Assembly (NCBI GenBank): GCA_023413135.1
Contig: JAEZQK010000097.1
Span: 7,801 to 71,800, forward strand
Length of the DNA: 64,000 nucleotides
DNA from: Bacillota bacterium
GTDB taxonomy: Bacteria > Bacillota > Clostridia > Christensenellales > Aristaeellaceae
Direction: 5' to 3'
Within the stretch, counting starts at the first letter, position 1, and the number at the start of each line of letters is the position of its first letter. Of this stretch, positions 33,565-42,796 are shown in pieces. The notes below the pieces were generated by a model that had not been told where the DNA came from, ran no database searches, and saw only the letters and a list, made by a program, of their open reading frames with translations. The position numbers and the translations under genes were made by a program.

Positions 33565-34277
33565 ATGTCGCATTGATTTTTGCTGGTGGAACAGGGCAAC
33601 GCATGAATACTCGCGCAAAACCAAAACAATTTCTTGAGCTTTATGGGAAGCCCATCATCCTATATACGCTGGAACATTTTGAAGACCATCCGGAGATTGA
33701 TGGGATTATGATTGTCTGCCTTACAAACTGGATGGATGAACTGGAGCATCTGATAAAACGGTATGATATCAATAAGGTGATCGATATAGTTCCGGGTGGC
33801 AATACGGGTCACGAATCCATATACAACGGCTTGTCCGCATTGGAGAGCCGCTGCAATCCGGATGACATTGTACTCATACATGACGGCGTGCGGCCCTTTA
33901 TTACACAAGAGCTCATTTCCGCCAATATCGCCAAAGTGAAAGAATGCGGTACGGCCATTACCGTTGAGCCTGCAATAGAGAGCATTGTACAAAGTGATAG
34001 TGGCGATTTGATTGACAGTGTACCTAGGCGCAACAGCATGTACACAGCAAAAGCTCCTCAGTCGTTTCGATATGGGATGATATGGGAAATGTACCAGCAG
34101 GCTCGAAAGGACAACCGGCTGACGATTGATTCTGCGCATCTGCTTAGCGTTTACGGTATACAGATGCATACGGTAAAGAGCCCTCCCAACAACATAAAAA
34201 TTACTGCACCCGCTGACTATTATATTTTTAGGGCACTGTACGAGGCTAAGGAGAACCAACAGATTTTGGGAATGTAG
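33561..34277 (+). CDS. TarI/IspD-family cytidylyltransferase
   Basis: A 238-residue nucleotidyltransferase that joins CTP to an alditol or sugar phosphate. Motifs: FAGGTGQRMN with PKQF (residues 8-24, CTP binding), VPGGNTGHESIYNGL, VLIHDGVRPFI and the C-terminal NNIKITAPADYYIF. The last two read closer to TarI (ribitol-5-phosphate cytidylyltransferase) than to IspD as I remember them, and the CDP-alditol transferase-like neighbour supports CDP-ribitol or a similar product. The start overlaps the preceding stop (ATGA). An IspD role in isoprenoid synthesis is the alternative but does not fit the location. Confidence 0.85.
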   Translation: MNVALIFAGGTGQRMNTRAKPKQFLELYGKPIILYTLEHFEDHPEIDGIMIVCLTNWMDELEHLIKRYDINKVIDIVPGGNTGHESIYNGLSALESRCNPDDIVLIHDGVRPFITQELISANIAKVKECGTAITVEPAIESIVQSDSGDLIDSVPRRNSMYTAKAPQSFRYGMIWEMYQQARKDNRLTIDSAHLLSVYGIQMHTVKSPPNNIKITAPADYYIFRALYEAKENQQILGM

Positions 34278-34316
34278 GCACCTGCGTGCCGGACTTGGAC
34301 TGGAAGGTATATATCT

Positions 34317-35441
34317 ATGGGGAAGAACATCGGGGTGAGCGTCGTCATCCCTGTGTACAATGTGGCGCCGTATCTGGATCGTTGCGTAAAGTCCATTGTG
34401 GAGCAAACGTATACCAATCTGGAGATTATTTTGGTGGATGACGGTTCGACTGACCAATCCGGTACATTATGTCAACGCTGGATTGAAAAGGATAGCCGTG
34501 TCATCTATATCCGACGACAAAACAAAGGATTGGGTGAATCGCGAAATATCGGTATTCGTGCTTCTTCGTTTGAACTGATTACATTTGTTGATTCAGATGA
34601 TTGGCTTGAATTTGACTTTATCGAAAAAGTGCTGAGTAAAATGCATGAAGCTGATGCCGATATTGGGATCTGTGATATTTATTATGTAGACAGTATTGAT
34701 ATGCATAAAGAAATATCAGCCATCCGGCTTCCAGAGGCGAGCATATCAGCAGCAGATGATACCCGTGTTCTGAACAGGGTTCGCACCTTTGCCTGGGGCA
34801 AAATATATAAAAAGAAGCTGTTTACAGATCAGAGAATATGGTTTCCAGCATGTATTTTTGAGGATATTCCATGTACGCCTGTTTTGGCTGCTTTGGCCCA
34901 GCGCGTGGTGAGGATGCCGGAGCCGTTATACAACTATTTTCGAAACCGGCCCGGAAGCTTGGCCAATGATGCCGCAAACATTGAGGATATGGGGACGGCG
35001 CTTGCCTTGCTGTACGAGCAACTTAGAGATCGTAAATTACTCACAGCCTGTGCCTTGGAGCTCAAAAAGCTGATGATAGGCCAGGTGCGCTTTGCTATCA
35101 GGAAATGGGGGAACCTTGAAAGTGATCTTATCGGCAAGAAACTTGAACGTCTTGTAAAGATGATTGATTCCTATTTCCCGGGTTTGTTTGATGTGCTAAG
35201 CAGCAAATTTTATGTTTATGGAAATGACGAATTCATGACAAAGGCCCTTGACAGGGTTGTGCCAAGGGCGCAGCAGATTGTGCGGGACATTGAGAACGCG
35301 GATGTGATGGTTTCTGCCATGGTGCATTCTTGGGAAGAAGCGGATGGTATAAAGACAATCTGCATAAAGAGGCCTGCTTCGAACGACTGTACAGAGTCAG
35401 TGATCTGGGAAGCCGCAGAAGCAATTATGGAAGCATTATAG
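34317..35441 (+). CDS. Family 2 glycosyltransferase
   Basis: A 374-residue GT-A enzyme of the polysaccharide type. N-terminal SVVIPVYNVAPYLDRCVKSI, EIILVDDGSTD (nucleotide binding), GLGESRNIGI and the D-x-D equivalent ITFVDSDDWLE (about 88-98). A C-terminal helical half of about 250 residues has no motif that I recognise. GGAAGG lies 9 nt before ATG 34317. Between the cytidylyltransferase (39 bp) and the GT32 gene (16 bp), so part of the same operon. It adds one sugar of the repeat unit; donor and acceptor are unknown. Confidence 0.92.
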   Translation: MGKNIGVSVVIPVYNVAPYLDRCVKSIVEQTYTNLEIILVDDGSTDQSGTLCQRWIEKDSRVIYIRRQNKGLGESRNIGIRASSFELITFVDSDDWLEFDFIEKVLSKMHEADADIGICDIYYVDSIDMHKEISAIRLPEASISAADDTRVLNRVRTFAWGKIYKKKLFTDQRIWFPACIFEDIPCTPVLAALAQRVVRMPEPLYNYFRNRPGSLANDAANIEDMGTALALLYEQLRDRKLLTACALELKKLMIGQVRFAIRKWGNLESDLIGKKLERLVKMIDSYFPGLFDVLSSKFYVYGNDEFMTKALDRVVPRAQQIVRDIENADVMVSAMVHSWEEADGIKTICIKRPASNDCTESVIWEAAEAIMEAL

Positions 35442-35457
35442 AGGGGGTCGATCGCAA

Positions 35458-36588
35458 ATGAAATTAAGAAAGTGCGGAATTGCAGAGTTCGCAAAAGAGA
35501 CCGAAGGAAAACAGATTGTTTGCTTCGGAGCATCCTCTTTGATTCATGACTTATGCTCATTTTATAATCAATTCAAGTTTCACAATCGAATTACCGCCAT
35601 TGCTGATAATAACACTTCCAAACATGGAAGTTATTTTGATGTAATGGGGGAAACCATGAAAATTATATCTGTCGATGATCTAAAAAATATGGTTTCTGCA
35701 AATAAAGACCTGGCCCTACTTATTACGGTTCATCATTTAAGTTGCGCCGGTGTCTATAGACAGTTGAATGCTGTGCCGGAACTTGAAGACTTGAATTGCT
35801 ATATATATGCGATGTTTCCATTTTGTGAGACGGTTGGTGAAATTCCCAAGGCGATTTTGGCTTTAAAGCGTGATAAGCCACAAATACCGAAGATTATCCA
35901 CTATTTCTGGGTTGGCGGGAACCCTATACCGGAAAAGAATTTGAAATGCATTGAAAGCTGGAAGAAACATTGCCCGGAGTATGAAATAAAGCGCTGGGAC
36001 GAACATAATTATGACTTTCGGAAAAATGCATATATGGCGGAGGCTTACGCTTCTAAAAAGTGGGGATATGCATCCGACTATGCACGCCTGGACATCATTT
36101 ATCAATATGGCGGGATATATCTGGATGTGGATGTAGAAATAATAAAGAGTTTCGATGATTTGTTATGTTATCCGGCATTTTTGGGGTTAGGGCAGCATAA
36201 TGTAGTGAATACTGGGCATGGGTTTGGCGCTGCGACCGGCAATCAATTAATAAAGGAAATGCGTGATGAATACGAAGGCATTCATTTTTTGAAGGAAGAC
36301 GGCTCGTACAGGCTTGCTACCTGCGATCAATATCAAACAGAAACTTTGCGCAGACACGGCTTCACTGGAGGAAATAGATTTTCGGTGGTTTATGATACTG
36401 TCATATTTCCAACCGAATTTTTTTCACCAAAGAACACTGCATTTGGAATCATAAGAATAACGGATCACTGCCATTCCATACACCATTTCGACAATTCTTT
36501 ATTCTCTTCGCAGGAGCTTTTGCAAAGAAAAGCTAATCGGGATATGTTTCAAACATATTTGCGGGATGAGAATGTGCTTTATGAATAA
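35458..36588 (+). CDS. Rossmann-like N-domain fused to GT32 (OCH1-like) glycosyltransferase
   Basis: A 376-residue protein. Residues 1-130 contain KQIVCFGASSLIHDL and ITAIADNNTSKHG, the small nucleotide-binding-like domain seen in five other proteins of the locus. From about 140 the GT32 (Gly_transf_sug) domain begins: IPKIIHYFWVGGNPIPEKNL, the WGYASDYARLDIIYQYGGIY signature and the D-V-D metal motif at 223-225. Such enzymes transfer hexoses such as mannose or galactose to capsule or lipid-linked glycans. Clearly AT-richer than the flanking chromosome. A purine-rich GAGGGGG site precedes ATG 35458. Confidence 0.88.
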   Translation: MKLRKCGIAEFAKETEGKQIVCFGASSLIHDLCSFYNQFKFHNRITAIADNNTSKHGSYFDVMGETMKIISVDDLKNMVSANKDLALLITVHHLSCAGVYRQLNAVPELEDLNCYIYAMFPFCETVGEIPKAILALKRDKPQIPKIIHYFWVGGNPIPEKNLKCIESWKKHCPEYEIKRWDEHNYDFRKNAYMAEAYASKKWGYASDYARLDIIYQYGGIYLDVDVEIIKSFDDLLCYPAFLGLGQHNVVNTGHGFGAATGNQLIKEMRDEYEGIHFLKEDGSYRLATCDQYQTETLRRHGFTGGNRFSVVYDTVIFPTEFFSPKNTAFGIIRITDHCHSIHHFDNSLFSSQELLQRKANRDMFQTYLRDENVLYE

Positions 36589-36630
36589 AAGAGTGATTCT
36601 TTTTTAATTCAACCAAAGGAGACAGTGCAG

Positions 36631-37956
36631 ATGAAGAATATCATCGTATTTGGCGCAGGGGATACTGGGAGAATTGTTTATGAAACGCTTGGAACGAAGT
36701 GCATCCGCTATTTCGCTGACAACTATCCCAAAGCCGAATCATTCTTTAATATCCCTGTGATAGACTTTGAAAGCTTAAAAGAAGTGTACCATGAGGATAA
36801 AAACATAGTTATTATTGTTGCTTCTTATGATCACTGGGAAAACATATGTTACCAATTGAGCATAAACAAAATGGGCAGGTTCTTTGTATGGCCTAGACAG
36901 GGCGATATACAGCAAAACAGCAGACAGGATGGATATCACTATCAAAAATTGATGGAAGACTATCATATCTTCGATTATAAGAATATTGCAATATATGCAT
37001 ATGGGGCGAAATTGCTCTTTTGGCTGGATACTTTGGAAAGAGCGGGGTTGTTAGACCGTGTAAGATACGTGATTCGTTATGAGAAGGATAATATTGAAGT
37101 GCCTGCACATATAAGCGTCATTGAAAGCACTGATCTAATTGCTATTGAAAAGAAAATTGATCTTTTGCTGATGGACGTCCGCAGAGACTGCAGCAAGCTT
37201 CACGATTATGTGGAAAGCAGGCACGTTTCATTTGCTGTTGCAGATTGCAGCAAATTTGATGTCTTTGTAAAGCGGAAAAGCATAGCGGCATTCTACAATA
37301 AGCACTGCGGGGAGAGGTGCTTTATCGTCGGCAACGGTCCCAGCTTAACCATGAAAGATCTGGATATGTTACACAGGCATCAGGAAATATGCTTTGGCAC
37401 CAATAAAATCTATCATGCATTCAGCCATACAGCATGGCGACCGGATTATTTTATTGCACAGGATCGGTTGATGCTGAAGCAGCATGCCATAGAACTGTAT
37501 AATATGAACGTTGGTTATAAATTTATAGCGGACAGATATCCGGCTTTCTGGGATTTGGAGAATTCCAGGGACGCCATCAAGTTCCATATCAAGAGTGAGG
37601 CATTTACTCCCAATCTGCCTGATTTTTCCGAAGATTTCAGCGCATATTGCGTTGAAGGATCAACAGTAACTTACTCCGCCCTCCAGCTTGCTGCTTATAT
37701 GGGGTTTGCTGAGATATATCTGATAGGGGTGGATTTTGATTACTCCGGCGATATGGCCAAAGGGGAAAACCATTTTTGTGCGGCATACGTTGGTGCAAAT
37801 GATGAATATAACCCATTTGTTCCTGAAAGGTCTATCCTCGCTTATCGGAAAGCAGAGTTATATTCCCGGCAGCATGGTTTCAGAATCTTCAACGCCACCC
37901 GCGGCGGCAAGCTGGAGGAATTTGAACGGGTCGACTTAAACGGGTTGTTTAAATAG
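36631..37956 (+). CDS. GNGPSL (DUF115/Maf/GT42-like) protein with Rossmann-like N-domain, A
   Basis: A 441-residue protein. N-domain: NIIVFGAGDTGRIVYETL and YFADNYPKAESFFNIPVID; a second, weaker copy may follow (about 115-210). The C-terminal domain (about 230-441) carries CFIVGNGPSLTMKDLDML, FGTNKIYHAF, WRPDYFIAQD, GFAEIYLIGVDFDY and RKAELYSRQHGFRIFNATRG. GNGPS-L plus G-x-x-EIYL-x-G-x-D-F/Y is shared by DUF115/Maf flagellin glycosylation proteins and GT42 sialyltransferases, both linked to nonulosonic acids. With neuB/neuA nearby, transfer of a CMP-nonulosonate is the best guess. AAGGAG lies 9 nt before ATG 36631. Confidence 0.75.
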   Translation: MKNIIVFGAGDTGRIVYETLGTKCIRYFADNYPKAESFFNIPVIDFESLKEVYHEDKNIVIIVASYDHWENICYQLSINKMGRFFVWPRQGDIQQNSRQDGYHYQKLMEDYHIFDYKNIAIYAYGAKLLFWLDTLERAGLLDRVRYVIRYEKDNIEVPAHISVIESTDLIAIEKKIDLLLMDVRRDCSKLHDYVESRHVSFAVADCSKFDVFVKRKSIAAFYNKHCGERCFIVGNGPSLTMKDLDMLHRHQEICFGTNKIYHAFSHTAWRPDYFIAQDRLMLKQHAIELYNMNVGYKFIADRYPAFWDLENSRDAIKFHIKSEAFTPNLPDFSEDFSAYCVEGSTVTYSALQLAAYMGFAEIYLIGVDFDYSGDMAKGENHFCAAYVGANDEYNPFVPERSILAYRKAELYSRQHGFRIFNATRGGKLEEFERVDLNGLFK

Positions 37957-37967
37957 GTGTGTGGAAA

Positions 37968-38210
37968 ATGAGCATACAAATGCCTGAATTTCGTGCAATC
38001 ATACCCGCCCGCAGCGGCTCAAAGATAATCACAGATAAACACATATGTGTGTCTTGTGACACGCCTCTGCTGGCGCCCTCTACAAAACATGCTGTGGATG
38101 CTGTGCCAGAACGGTCAATCGGGTCACCGTGTCGACAGACAGTAAGCATTATGCGAATATTGCCCAATGCACCGCAGTGCACATTTTGCGGCTGAATCGA
38201 GGATACTCAC
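37968..38210 (+). pseudogene. Remnant of a CMP-nonulosonate synthetase (neuA-like)
   Basis: The first frame reads FRAIIPARSGSK-IITDKHI then TPLLA-ST-HAVDAV, matching the CTP-binding N-terminus of NeuA enzymes (IIPARSGSKGIPDKNI...PLLA). Near 38111-38117 the match moves to another frame: NRVTVSTDSKHYANIAQ, then VHILRLNRG. The rest of the gene is gone and the next gene starts at 38211. So a frameshift plus a 3' deletion have destroyed it. The intact NeuA-KdsC fusion at 41645 is a different, less similar version. Confidence 0.75.
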
Positions 38211-40361
38211 ATGAACAATCTCCTTCAAAACAAACCAGTTTATCTGATGCCTTTTACGCCCAAATCTATATTGGTCTATTATTTGCTGCGCCGTCACGGC
38301 ATGGAAGTCCTTGGTTTTTGCGACAACGACAGTATGTTGTCGTCTAGGCGTTTTGCGGGAAAGCCGCTCCTCCTGCCCGAACAAGCCTATTCCGCTTGTC
38401 CAGACGCAGTGGTAGTTCTTTGCGAGATGAAATTTTTCCATGAGAACGAAGACCAGCTGCGTCAAATCGGTTTTGACGCTGCCGTAACGATGGATCTATT
38501 GCATTTTAGCGATGACTTATCCGGGTACGTTTCCTTGCTTCAGGAAGAGAGCTATGCAGGGCTGATCCCAAGGCAGGTCCCCTATGGCAGGCGTTTTGTG
38601 CAGTACCTGTCTGTATTGAGGACATGGGATAACCTGATAAGAGAGCTGAAGAATGATTACATGCCCCCGTATTGTTTTCGGGAAAGCGAGGCGCCTTCCC
38701 TTCAGGCGCCCGGTGAAGGGCCAAGATTCCTTGTCCTGGTCAATGCTACCAGTGTTCTTAACGGGTTGTTCTTTGTCCAGTGCATGAACAGTTTGTCCGC
38801 GCAAAAGTACCGCCGTACCGCGGCTCTCATACTTTGCACTCCCGAAGGGCAGGGGGTTGTGGAGCAAGCGTTGCGTGAAAAGTGTCTGGATGGAGCCAAG
38901 GCCTTTTTGGCGCCAAGCGGGATGAACAATATGAAAACCATTACCTATGCCAAATTCCATTACCCAGAATATACGGCCTATGATTATATCGTTACCCTTG
39001 GCGCCAATGATACGTTTTCCGATCATGCGCTTTCCGTGCTTGCGGGCGAAATAATTGCCGCCCCAGGAGCCGCGGTATATACAGCCAATGAAGACCGCCT
39101 TTTCAATGAGGAATACATTGCTCCGTATTACAAGGAGGACTATCAAAGGCTCAAATCGCTGGATGCAGCGCAGCTGGCAAGAAATTTGATATGCATCCGC
39201 ACGGACGCATCAGCGGATATCCGTGCCATCGATCCGGCCGATATTGTTATTATCCGAGAGGTGCTATATCATTACAGAGTACTCCCAGGCTCGGACTGCG
39301 CTAACCAAATCAAGCCCATCGCCTTTTATCTACCCCAGTTCCATGCCATCCCAGAAAATGACCAATGGTGGGGGAAAGGCTTTACGGAGTGGACGAATGT
39401 CAGAAGTGGAGCACCCATGTTTGAGGGGCATTATCAGCCTCATGTGCCGGGTGCTTTGGGATATTATGATTTGGCAAACGATGCGGACATTCAAAAAAAG
39501 CAGATGGAGTTGGCGCAAAAGTACGGCATTTACGGCTTTTGCTACTACTACTATTGGTTCAATGGGAAAAAGTTGCTGGAAAAACCGCTTGAAAATATGC
39601 TGAGAAATTCTGAGCTTAATATGCCCTTTTGCATCCTTTGGGCCAACGAAAACTGGACGCGCCGCTGGGATGGACTTGAACAGGAGATATTGATGGAGCA
39701 GGTCCATAATGACGAATCGGACAGGCGGTTTATATATGATATTCTGCCAATACTTACCGATCCACGCTATATCAGGGTCCGTGGAGCGCCCCTATTGCTG
39801 ATATACAGGGTGGACATGTTCCCAGATTTCAAGCGGACTGTGCAAATGTGGAGAAGCATCGCTGCCGATCATGGCATTCCACACTTGCATATATCTTTGG
39901 TAATCCACAGTCATTCTTATTACCACCAGGCGCTTAAATACGATTGCGAGTCGGTCGCCGAGTTTCCCCTTCACAAAAGCGGAGTACAGAAGGCTAGATA
40001 TAAAATAGTTGGTTTGCAGCATCAGTTTTCGGGAACAGTGGCTGACTACAAGCATTATGTACAATGCAGCATGAACCGCCGAACGGAGGAGGAACTGCGA
40101 TTTCGGACAGCCATGATGGGTTTTGACAATACGGCTAGACGAAAGGAGAAAGCAACCATTGTCCATGGATGTAATCCTTATGAATATGAGAAGCTGTTTG
40201 CATCATTAGTGGATTTTACATCAAGGCGACCTCCCGAGGAACGGTTCATTTTCATCAACGCCTGGAATGAATGGGCGGAGGGGAATCATCTGGAACCTGA
40301 TGAAAAATACGGAGAGGATTATTTACAGGCCACTCGGGACGCGATCCGGATAAATTGCTAA
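38211..40361 (+). CDS. Three-part protein: Rossmann-like N-domain, GT2-like region, WbsX/GH99-like domain
   Basis: A 716-residue glycan enzyme. Residues 1-110 hold the shared N-domain (MPFTPKSILVYYLLRRHG, VLGFCDNDSMLSSRRFAGKP). Residues about 165-360 look like a degenerate GT-A domain (FLVLVNATSVLNGLFFVQCM, YDYIVTLGANDTFSDHALSV). From about 365 the WbsX domain is clear: KPIAFYLPQFHAIPENDQWW, GKGFTEWTNV, YGIYGFCYYYYWFNGKKLL, CILWANENWTRRWDG and the C-terminal FIFINAWNEWAEGNHLEPD. WbsX-type domains occur in O-antigen and capsule loci and are related to GH99 endo-mannosidases. The reaction here is unknown. Weak CGAGGA ribosome site. Confidence 0.85.
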   Translation: MNNLLQNKPVYLMPFTPKSILVYYLLRRHGMEVLGFCDNDSMLSSRRFAGKPLLLPEQAYSACPDAVVVLCEMKFFHENEDQLRQIGFDAAVTMDLLHFSDDLSGYVSLLQEESYAGLIPRQVPYGRRFVQYLSVLRTWDNLIRELKNDYMPPYCFRESEAPSLQAPGEGPRFLVLVNATSVLNGLFFVQCMNSLSAQKYRRTAALILCTPEGQGVVEQALREKCLDGAKAFLAPSGMNNMKTITYAKFHYPEYTAYDYIVTLGANDTFSDHALSVLAGEIIAAPGAAVYTANEDRLFNEEYIAPYYKEDYQRLKSLDAAQLARNLICIRTDASADIRAIDPADIVIIREVLYHYRVLPGSDCANQIKPIAFYLPQFHAIPENDQWWGKGFTEWTNVRSGAPMFEGHYQPHVPGALGYYDLANDADIQKKQMELAQKYGIYGFCYYYYWFNGKKLLEKPLENMLRNSELNMPFCILWANENWTRRWDGLEQEILMEQVHNDESDRRFIYDILPILTDPRYIRVRGAPLLLIYRVDMFPDFKRTVQMWRSIAADHGIPHLHISLVIHSHSYYHQALKYDCESVAEFPLHKSGVQKARYKIVGLQHQFSGTVADYKHYVQCSMNRRTEEELRFRTAMMGFDNTARRKEKATIVHGCNPYEYEKLFASLVDFTSRRPPEERFIFINAWNEWAEGNHLEPDEKYGEDYLQATRDAIRINC

Positions 40362-40501
40362 CTGTTGAATCTGCATGGTGGTTTTTGCCGTTGTACTGTA
40401 TATGCGCAGATACCGGCACCTGAATGCATGGATACAGGATGGCGGCCTATATCAGGTCAATGCAGATTCATGATCGGATTAAGCCCGGAAAGGAAAAGCA
40501 A

Positions 40502-41587
40502 ATGAAAAACGGTGAAACAATGAATAGGCCTATTATCCTCTTTGGCGCCGGGAAGATAGGGAAACAGGCGCTGGATTATTATGGCCGAAGGAATGTACAT
40601 TTTTTTGCAGACAATCACAAGGCAGGCCTATATTACTTTGGGGTTCCGGTCATATCGGCGGAAGATTTGCGAAGGATCTACCAAGGGTATCATATCATCA
40701 TTTCCACAGCGCCGGGTTTATTTGGTGAAATAAAGGAGCAGCTGGAACGCGCGGGCATTTCGGGAGTGGATTTTTTCGTTCAAAGCGAAGCGAAAAAATA
40801 CATCAAGGACCCCCGTTTGGAGAAATTTGCAAACGGACATAAAGGGATGCGTTGCTTTATCATTGGAAACGGACCCAGCTTACGGACGGAGGATCTGGAC
40901 AAAATCGCACAGTACGAATACATTTCATTTGCGTGCAATAAGATCTATAAAATCTTTGAACAAACACATTGGCGGCCAGATTACTATTTTGCATCGGATG
41001 CACCATTTATTGCGCAGAATTGGGATGCAATCATGGATATTCATGGAAAAAAGTTTTTTGCATATACAGAAGAGATCATGCCTTCTGATATGCTTGAAAA
41101 GTTGATCCATGGTGGAAATGCATTTTTGTTCAATGCAAGGCATTTGCAGATCAAACCCAATAAGCATAACTTCCTTCCGGTTTATGAAACTTTCCATGAA
41201 CCATATCCTTCGTTTTCGCAGGATGCGGCAAGCTTTGTTTACGAAGGATTTAATGTCGTATATCTTATGATGCAATGGGCTGCATATATGGGATTTGCCG
41301 AGATATATCTATTAGGTGTCGATCATTATTACGCACAAACATGCAACTATTTTGAACAGATCGTTCCCCCGCAGGCCATTGCAGATACGAACAACGCTGA
41401 TCATTTTTGCGGCGACTATTATAAGGTGGGCGAATTGATTCATGTTTCCGACGTAAATTCCACCGAACAAGCCTACAAAAAGGCAGAGCTGTATTCCCGG
41501 GAACATGGCTTTCGGATATATAACGCCACCCGAGGCGGCAAATTGGAGGTGTTTGAGCGGGTGGACTTTGATGGGTTGTTTAAATAG
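40502..41587 (+). CDS. GNGPSL (DUF115/Maf/GT42-like) protein with Rossmann-like N-domain, B
   Basis: A 361-residue paralogue of the protein at 36631. N-domain: RPIILFGAGKIGKQALDYYG and HFFADNHKAGLYYFGVPVIS. Catalytic-type domain: CFIIGNGPSLRTEDLDKI, SFACNKIYKIF, WRPDYYFASD, GFAEIYLLGVDHYY, then DHFCGDYY and KKAELYSREHGFRIYNATRG; both proteins end KLE-FERVD-GLFK. It has one N-domain instead of the possible two. ATG 40502 is chosen because AAAGGA lies 9 nt upstream; ATG 40424 has no site. Last gene of the plus operon. Likely a second nonulosonate-type transferase of the same glycan. Confidence 0.75.
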   Translation: MKNGETMNRPIILFGAGKIGKQALDYYGRRNVHFFADNHKAGLYYFGVPVISAEDLRRIYQGYHIIISTAPGLFGEIKEQLERAGISGVDFFVQSEAKKYIKDPRLEKFANGHKGMRCFIIGNGPSLRTEDLDKIAQYEYISFACNKIYKIFEQTHWRPDYYFASDAPFIAQNWDAIMDIHGKKFFAYTEEIMPSDMLEKLIHGGNAFLFNARHLQIKPNKHNFLPVYETFHEPYPSFSQDAASFVYEGFNVVYLMMQWAAYMGFAEIYLLGVDHYYAQTCNYFEQIVPPQAIADTNNADHFCGDYYKVGELIHVSDVNSTEQAYKKAELYSREHGFRIYNATRGGKLEVFERVDFDGLFK

Positions 41588-41644
41588 ATGAGTGAAAAAG
41601 GAGCATGCATGGAAGTAAGCTGTTTTTCCAGGCAGGCCAAGATA

Positions 41645-42796
41645 TTACGCCTTATTTCCTTTCAAAATGAGATCAACTGCCTCGCGTACAGCACCATCAC
41701 CCCCGCGGGCATTCGTTACATAGCCCGCCGCCGTTTTTGCTTCCGGGCAGCCATCGCTGACACATATACCATAACCGACGAAGGCGATCGCATCCACATC
41801 GTTCAGGTCGTCACCGATATAGGCTACAGAAGCAATATCCATGCCATACTTATCGCATAGCAACGAAATTGCAGTCTTCTTATCGCCGACTCCCATCAGG
41901 AGTTCATCTACACCCAACTTTTCTGCCCGTTTGCGGACGGAGGAACAAATCTCTCCTGTAACGATCCCCGTGATGATTCCACGCTCTTTTAAAAGGCGCA
42001 AACCGGCGCCGTCACGGGTGTTGAATTTTTTCATTACTTCACCCTCAGCAGAATAATACATACCTCCGTCTGTCAGCGTACCGTCGCAATCTGTAAGGAA
42101 CATTTTTATTTCAGGAATTCCTGATGATTTCTGCCGTCTTTGCAAAAGATGCTCAACGATCAGCCAGTCCTCCGGTTCATCGATCTCCACATAACTCTCC
42201 GGCGGCATTTCAACCGTTTTGATGTTCCCCGACAAACGGCATTTGCTTTGAAGCAGGGAGGTTCTGTCTGTAATGTAAAATGCGCCGTTTTCTACGAGGA
42301 ATCCACTAAACTCCTGTCTGCGCGGTCTGCGGAAGAAATCATAATTTTGCGGTAAAGCATGGCCTCCCTCTGAATCCTCCCACAAAAACCGCTTCTGCCG
42401 AACAACGGACAGCACACTGTCCACATCCTTCTGACGCAACAACGAAAAGCCTTTAGCCAAGTCATCTGCGGTAATTAACGGCGAAGTCGCCTGAATCAAA
42501 ACAATTTTGTCAAAATGATATTTTTCTGCAAATTCAAGCATGGCGGATTCTGTCGAAGCCGTATCTGTAGCCGTTTCCGCGCTTCTTCCAATGACCGCAG
42601 TTTTGGTAAATCCAAAGCCTTCAACGACTGATGCAATCGTATCGCTGTCGGTGCCGACAAATACCTTATCAATTTCTTTGCACTCACAGGCAGCCTTGAC
42701 CGCCCAATAGACAAGCGGTTTTCCTGCAATTGATTTTATGTTCTTCATTGGAATGGACTTGCTCCCACCCCGTACGGGAATATAAGCGATGTTCAT
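41645..42796 (-). CDS. Bifunctional CMP-nonulosonate synthetase / KdsC-like phosphatase
   Basis: A 383-residue fusion. The N-terminal NeuA domain (1-225) has IPVRGGSKSIPMKNI, the KPLVYWAVKAA and VLIQATSPL motifs and activates a nonulosonic acid with CTP. The C-terminal HAD domain (about 230-383) has the nucleophile motif FLTDCDGTLTDGG (D236, D238), TGE/K motif and YIGDDLNDVDAI, as in KdsC phosphatases. The fusion suggests that a 9-phosphate is removed before activation. ATG overlaps the NeuB stop by 4 bp. The cytidylyltransferase lies last in the minus operon, ending 57 bp from the converging operon. KDO-type substrate is a weaker alternative. Confidence 0.9.
   Translation of the reverse strand: MNIAYIPVRGGSKSIPMKNIKSIAGKPLVYWAVKAACECKEIDKVFVGTDSDTIASVVEGFGFTKTAVIGRSAETATDTASTESAMLEFAEKYHFDKIVLIQATSPLITADDLAKGFSLLRQKDVDSVLSVVRQKRFLWEDSEGGHALPQNYDFFRRPRRQEFSGFLVENGAFYITDRTSLLQSKCRLSGNIKTVEMPPESYVEIDEPEDWLIVEHLLQRRQKSSGIPEIKMFLTDCDGTLTDGGMYYSAEGEVMKKFNTRDGAGLRLLKERGIITGIVTGEICSSVRKRAEKLGVDELLMGVGDKKTAISLLCDKYGMDIASVAYIGDDLNDVDAIAFVGYGICVSDGCPEAKTAAGYVTNARGGDGAVREAVDLILKGNKA

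Noticed and set aside
33561..34277. IspD of the isoprenoid pathway
   Set aside because: Motifs allow it, but the ATGA overlap with a CDP-alditol-transferase-like gene inside a glycan operon fits TarI-type activity better. Kept as the alternative.
41588..41860. 90-codon plus-strand frame after the second GNGPSL gene
   Set aside because: Runs opposite the end of the NeuA-KdsC gene; the translation has no family features.
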